Assembly: GCF_014204865.1 (NCBI RefSeq)
Contig: NZ_JACHMG010000001.1
Coordinates: forward strand, 3,746,501-3,810,500
Direction of reading: 5' to 3'
Source of the DNA: Amycolatopsis jiangsuensis
Lineage (GTDB): Bacteria > Actinomycetota > Actinomycetes > Mycobacteriales > Pseudonocardiaceae
Length of the DNA stretch: 64,000 nucleotides
Every line of letters starts with the position of its first letter. Position 1 is the first letter of the stretch. Made by a program: the position numbers and the translations under genes. The notes below the pieces were generated by a model, which was not told the origin of the DNA, did not search any database, and worked only from the letters and a program-made list of their open reading frames with translations. Of this stretch, positions 61,579 to 64,000 are shown in pieces.

Positions 61579-62771
61579 TTCGCGAGCCGCTCCAGTACTT
61601 CGGTGAGCGCACGGGCCCCGGCCGCGACGTCGGCGTCCTCGGCGAACTCGTCCGGCGCGTGACTGATCCCGGTCGGATTGCGCACGTACAGCATTCCGGA
61701 CGGCACGAACCCGGCCAGGATCGCCGCGTCGTGCCCGGCGCCGGTGGGCAACTCCGGCGGGCCACCGAGCCACTCCCCCAACGCCCGCCGCAACGGCTCG
61801 TCGAACACCACGTCACCGGAGTACGACTCCCGCGTCACAGCCAGCTCGCACCCCTCCGAACCCGCCGCTTCCCGCGCGGCCACGGTGATCTCCTCGACGA
61901 GTTCAGGAGTCTCGGCACCGGGAACCCGCGCGTCCAGCCACAGGTCCACAGTGGACGCGATGACGTTCGTGCCACCCGGGGTGGGCACCAGACGGCCGAC
62001 TGTCGCACGAGCGTCTTCCCTACCACGCGCCAGCCTTCGCACGGCCAGCACCGTCCCGGCCGCCGGGAGCATCGGGTCAGCCCGGTCGGCGATCCGCGTC
62101 GCACCCGCGTGGTTTCCCTGCCCGGTGAAGGAAAACCGCCATCGGCCATGGGCGATCACACTGCTGCCCACCGCCACCGGCGAGCCGAGGTCGATCAACC
62201 CACGGCCCTGCTCGACGTGCAGTTCCACGAACCGGCCGATCAGCCCCAGCCGCTCCGGGTCGGCGCCGACCCGGCCGGCGTCCAGCCCGGTAGCGGCCGC
62301 AGCCTCGGCGAACGTCACCCCGTCCGGATCGCGCAGCGCCAGCGCCCGGTCCGCGTCGATGGACCCGGTCAGCAGCCGGGACCCGAGGCACGGCACGCCG
62401 AACCGGCCGCCCTCCTCCTCCGCGAACACCACGACCGCGACCGGCTTGGCCGGTCGAAAACCCTTGTCTTGCAAGGATTCCACCGCGTCCAGCGCACTGG
62501 ACACCCCCAGCGGGCCGTCGAAGGCACCGCCACCGGGAACCGAATCCAGATGGCTGCCGGTGACCACCGCATCCGGGCCGGGCGCACCCCACCAGGCCCA
62601 CAGGTTTCCGTTGCGGTCGGTTTCCACGTCGAGGCCCAGCCGCTGCGCACGCTCCACGAACCACGTGCGCAGCTCTCGCTCCGGCGCGTCGAACGCGTGC
62701 CGCGAGTAGCCGCCACGCCGGGTATCGCGCCCGACGTCGGCGATTTGTCCGAGCAGCTCGCCTGCGCTCAC
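61575..62771 (-). CDS. M20-family amidohydrolase (allantoate amidohydrolase-like) in hut operon
   Basis: 398 aa from GTG 62771. Zinc-site motifs: [41 protein letters not shown], and [10 protein letters not shown]. By sequence it belongs to the allantoate amidohydrolase/N-carbamoyl hydrolase group. In this position, between hutU and hutF with no HutG-type deformylase seen, the natural role may be hydrolysis of N-formylglutamate to glutamate and formate (inference). It overlaps hutU and hutF by four bases each. Confidence 0.85.
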   Translation of the reverse strand: MSAGELLGQIADVGRDTRRGGYSRHAFDAPERELRTWFVERAQRLGLDVETDRNGNLWAWWGAPGPDAVVTGSHLDSVPGGGAFDGPLGVSSALDAVESLQDKGFRPAKPVAVVVFAEEEGGRFGVPCLGSRLLTGSIDADRALALRDPDGVTFAEAAAATGLDAGRVGADPERLGLIGRFVELHVEQGRGLIDLGSPVAVGSSVIAHGRWRFSFTGQGNHAGATRIADRADPMLPAAGTVLAVRRLARGREDARATVGRLVPTPGGTNVIASTVDLWLDARVPGAETPELVEEITVAAREAAGSEGCELAVTRESYSGDVVFDEPLRRALGEWLGGPPELPTGAGHDAAILAGFVPSGMLYVRNPTGISHAPDEFAEDADVAAGARALTEVLERLAK

Positions 62772-64000
62772 GCCTGCTCCCCCATCGGCACCCGGACACC
62801 CCGCTCGCCGGCGACCTCCTCGGCCCGCTCGTACCCGGCGTCCACGTGCCGGATCACGCCCATGCCCGGGTCGTTGGTGAGCACCCGCTCCAGCTTCTGC
62901 GCGGCCAGCGGCGTGCCGTCGGCCACCGACACCTGGCCCGCGTGGATCGACCGGCCCATCCCGACACCGCCACCGTGGTGGATGGACACCCAGCTCGCGC
63001 CGGACGAGGTGTTGACCAGCGCGTTGAGCAGCGGCCAGTCGGCGATCGCGTCGGATCCGTCGGCCATGCCCTCGGTCTCCCGGTAGGGCGAGGCGACACT
63101 GCCCGAGTCGAGGTGGTCCCGGCCGATGACGACCGGCGCCTTCAGTTCGCCGCTCGCCACCATCTCGTTGAAGCGCAGACCGGCCAGCTGCCGTTCGCCG
63201 TAGCCGAGCCAGCAGATCCGCGCGGGCAGCCCCTGGAACGCCACCCGCTCTTCGGCCATCCGGATCCAGCGCGCGAGCGATTCGTTCTCCGGGAACAGCT
63301 CCAGCATCGCGCGGTCAGTGGCGGCGATGTCCTCCGGATCGCCCGACAGCGCGGCCCATCGAAACGGCCCGTTGCCCTCGCAGAACAGCGGCCGGATGTA
63401 GGCGGGCACGAAACCGGGGAAGTCGAACGCGCGCTCGCACCCGCCGAGCTTCGCCTCGCCACGCAGGGAGTTGCCGTAGTCGAACACCTCGGCGCCGGCA
63501 TCGAGGAACCCGAGCATCGCGTTGACGTGGTCGGCCATCGATTCCCGCGACCGGTCGGTGAACTCGTCGGGCTTCTTGGCGGCGTAGTCCGCCCAGTCTT
63601 CCACGCTGACGCCCTTGGGCAGGTAGGACAGCGGATCGTGCGCCGAGGTCTGGTCGGTCACGATGTCCACCTCGACCCCGCGGCGCAGCAGCTCCGGCAG
63701 CACCTCGGCGGCGTTGCCCACCACCGCGACGGACAACGCGCGCCGCTCCTTCTTCGCCGCGGTGACCCGCTTGATCGCGTCGTCGAGGTCGTCGGCCACC
63801 TCGTCGAGGTAGCGCGTCTCCACCCGGCGGTGCGCACGGTGCGGATCGCACTCGATCACCAGCGCCACACCGTCGTTCATCGTGACGGCCAGCGGCTGCG
63901 CGCCCCCCATGCCGCCGAGCCCGGCGGTGACCGTGAGCGTGCCGCGCAGCGTGCCTCCGAACCGCTTCTTCGCGACCGCGGCGAACGTCTCGTAGGTGCC
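62768..64000 (-). CDS. hutU: urocanate hydratase HutU, 5' end outside window
   Basis: The C-terminal 411 codons are present; the start lies beyond the right edge (full family length about 550 aa). The NAD-binding region reads [22 protein letters not shown]. Further family segments are [59 protein letters not shown] and [20 protein letters not shown]. It converts urocanate to imidazolonepropionate. It is first of the four hut genes visible and overlaps the M20 gene by four bases. Confidence 0.95.
   Translation of the reverse strand, partial: GTYETFAAVAKKRFGGTLRGTLTVTAGLGGMGGAQPLAVTMNDGVALVIECDPHRAHRRVETRYLDEVADDLDDAIKRVTAAKKERRALSVAVVGNAAEVLPELLRRGVEVDIVTDQTSAHDPLSYLPKGVSVEDWADYAAKKPDEFTDRSRESMADHVNAMLGFLDAGAEVFDYGNSLRGEAKLGGCERAFDFPGFVPAYIRPLFCEGNGPFRWAALSGDPEDIAATDRAMLELFPENESLARWIRMAEERVAFQGLPARICWLGYGERQLAGLRFNEMVASGELKAPVVIGRDHLDSGSVASPYRETEGMADGSDAIADWPLLNALVNTSSGASWVSIHHGGGVGMGRSIHAGQVSVADGTPLAAQKLERVLTNDPGMGVIRHVDAGYERAEEVAGERGVRVPMGEQA

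Overview
The window reads as a chromosomal segment of a high-GC filamentous actinomycete. A member of the Pseudonocardiaceae, most likely Amycolatopsis or a close relative, fits best. The reasons are the very high third-position GC, frequent GTG starts, dense ATGA/GTGA stop-start overlaps, a geosmin synthase, a streptogrisin-type protease, a snapalysin, a CYP105-like P450 with its 3Fe-4S ferredoxin, and many TetR regulators. The genus is inferred from gene content and style; there is no rRNA or phylogenetic evidence. I saw no tRNA, rRNA, CRISPR array or insertion sequence.

Layout. 1-3029: 3' part of an oxidoreductase, an SCO6745-type protein, a secreted S1 protease and a small acetyltransferase. 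3234-5522: geosmin synthase. 5624-10367: six overlapping co-directional genes (metallo-hydrolase, DedA/VTT membrane protein, holin-like/alkaline-phosphatase-superfamily protein, glutaredoxin-like, SH3-like, methyltransferase). 10339-13487: two TetR genes around a P450-ferredoxin operon. 13488-14048: a C-rich minisatellite. 14049-19087: HelD-like helicase, HxlR regulator, snapalysin, and a TetR divergent from an alpha/beta hydrolase across a clear dyad operator. 19223-27542: a LacI regulator divergent from a four-gene YtfQ/YtfR/YtfT/YjfF-like sugar ABC transporter and a secreted GH2-LamG glycosidase, plausibly a galactofuranoside utilisation operon. 27586-29767: PGPGW membrane protein and a paired FMN reductase and luciferase-like monooxygenase.

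30011-38628 is the highlight. It holds a type II topoisomerase pair (parE-parC) interrupted by three inteins. One HNH-type intein sits in the ParE TOPRIM motif. Two LAGLIDADG-type inteins sit in ParC, one before the HPHGD motif and one directly after the catalytic tyrosine. After splicing, ParE would be 683 aa and ParC 829 aa. The first ParC intein has Gln in place of the usual block B His.

38629-46686: a 20-bp minisatellite, methyltransferases, a secreted ThuA-like protein, an SRPBCC protein, a four-gene WXG-like/NlpC-P60/YbaB cluster, a DsbA-MauE redox pair and an orphan solute-binding lipoprotein. 46683-50853: HrpB helicase and an ABC-2 transporter. 50862-53626: TetR-controlled FAD monooxygenase with an SgcJ-like protein and a PadR regulator. 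53796-55996: a two-component system whose kinase ends in an extra membrane segment and tail. A 21-bp motif upstream of the kinase recurs upstream of the ABC-2 transporter. 56078-58353: two unknown proteins, then a Pit phosphate transporter with its small membrane partner. 58354-59140: non-coding, with ~52-bp tandem repeats. 59141-64000: histidine utilisation (HutU, M20 amidohydrolase, HutF, HutI), cut by the right edge.
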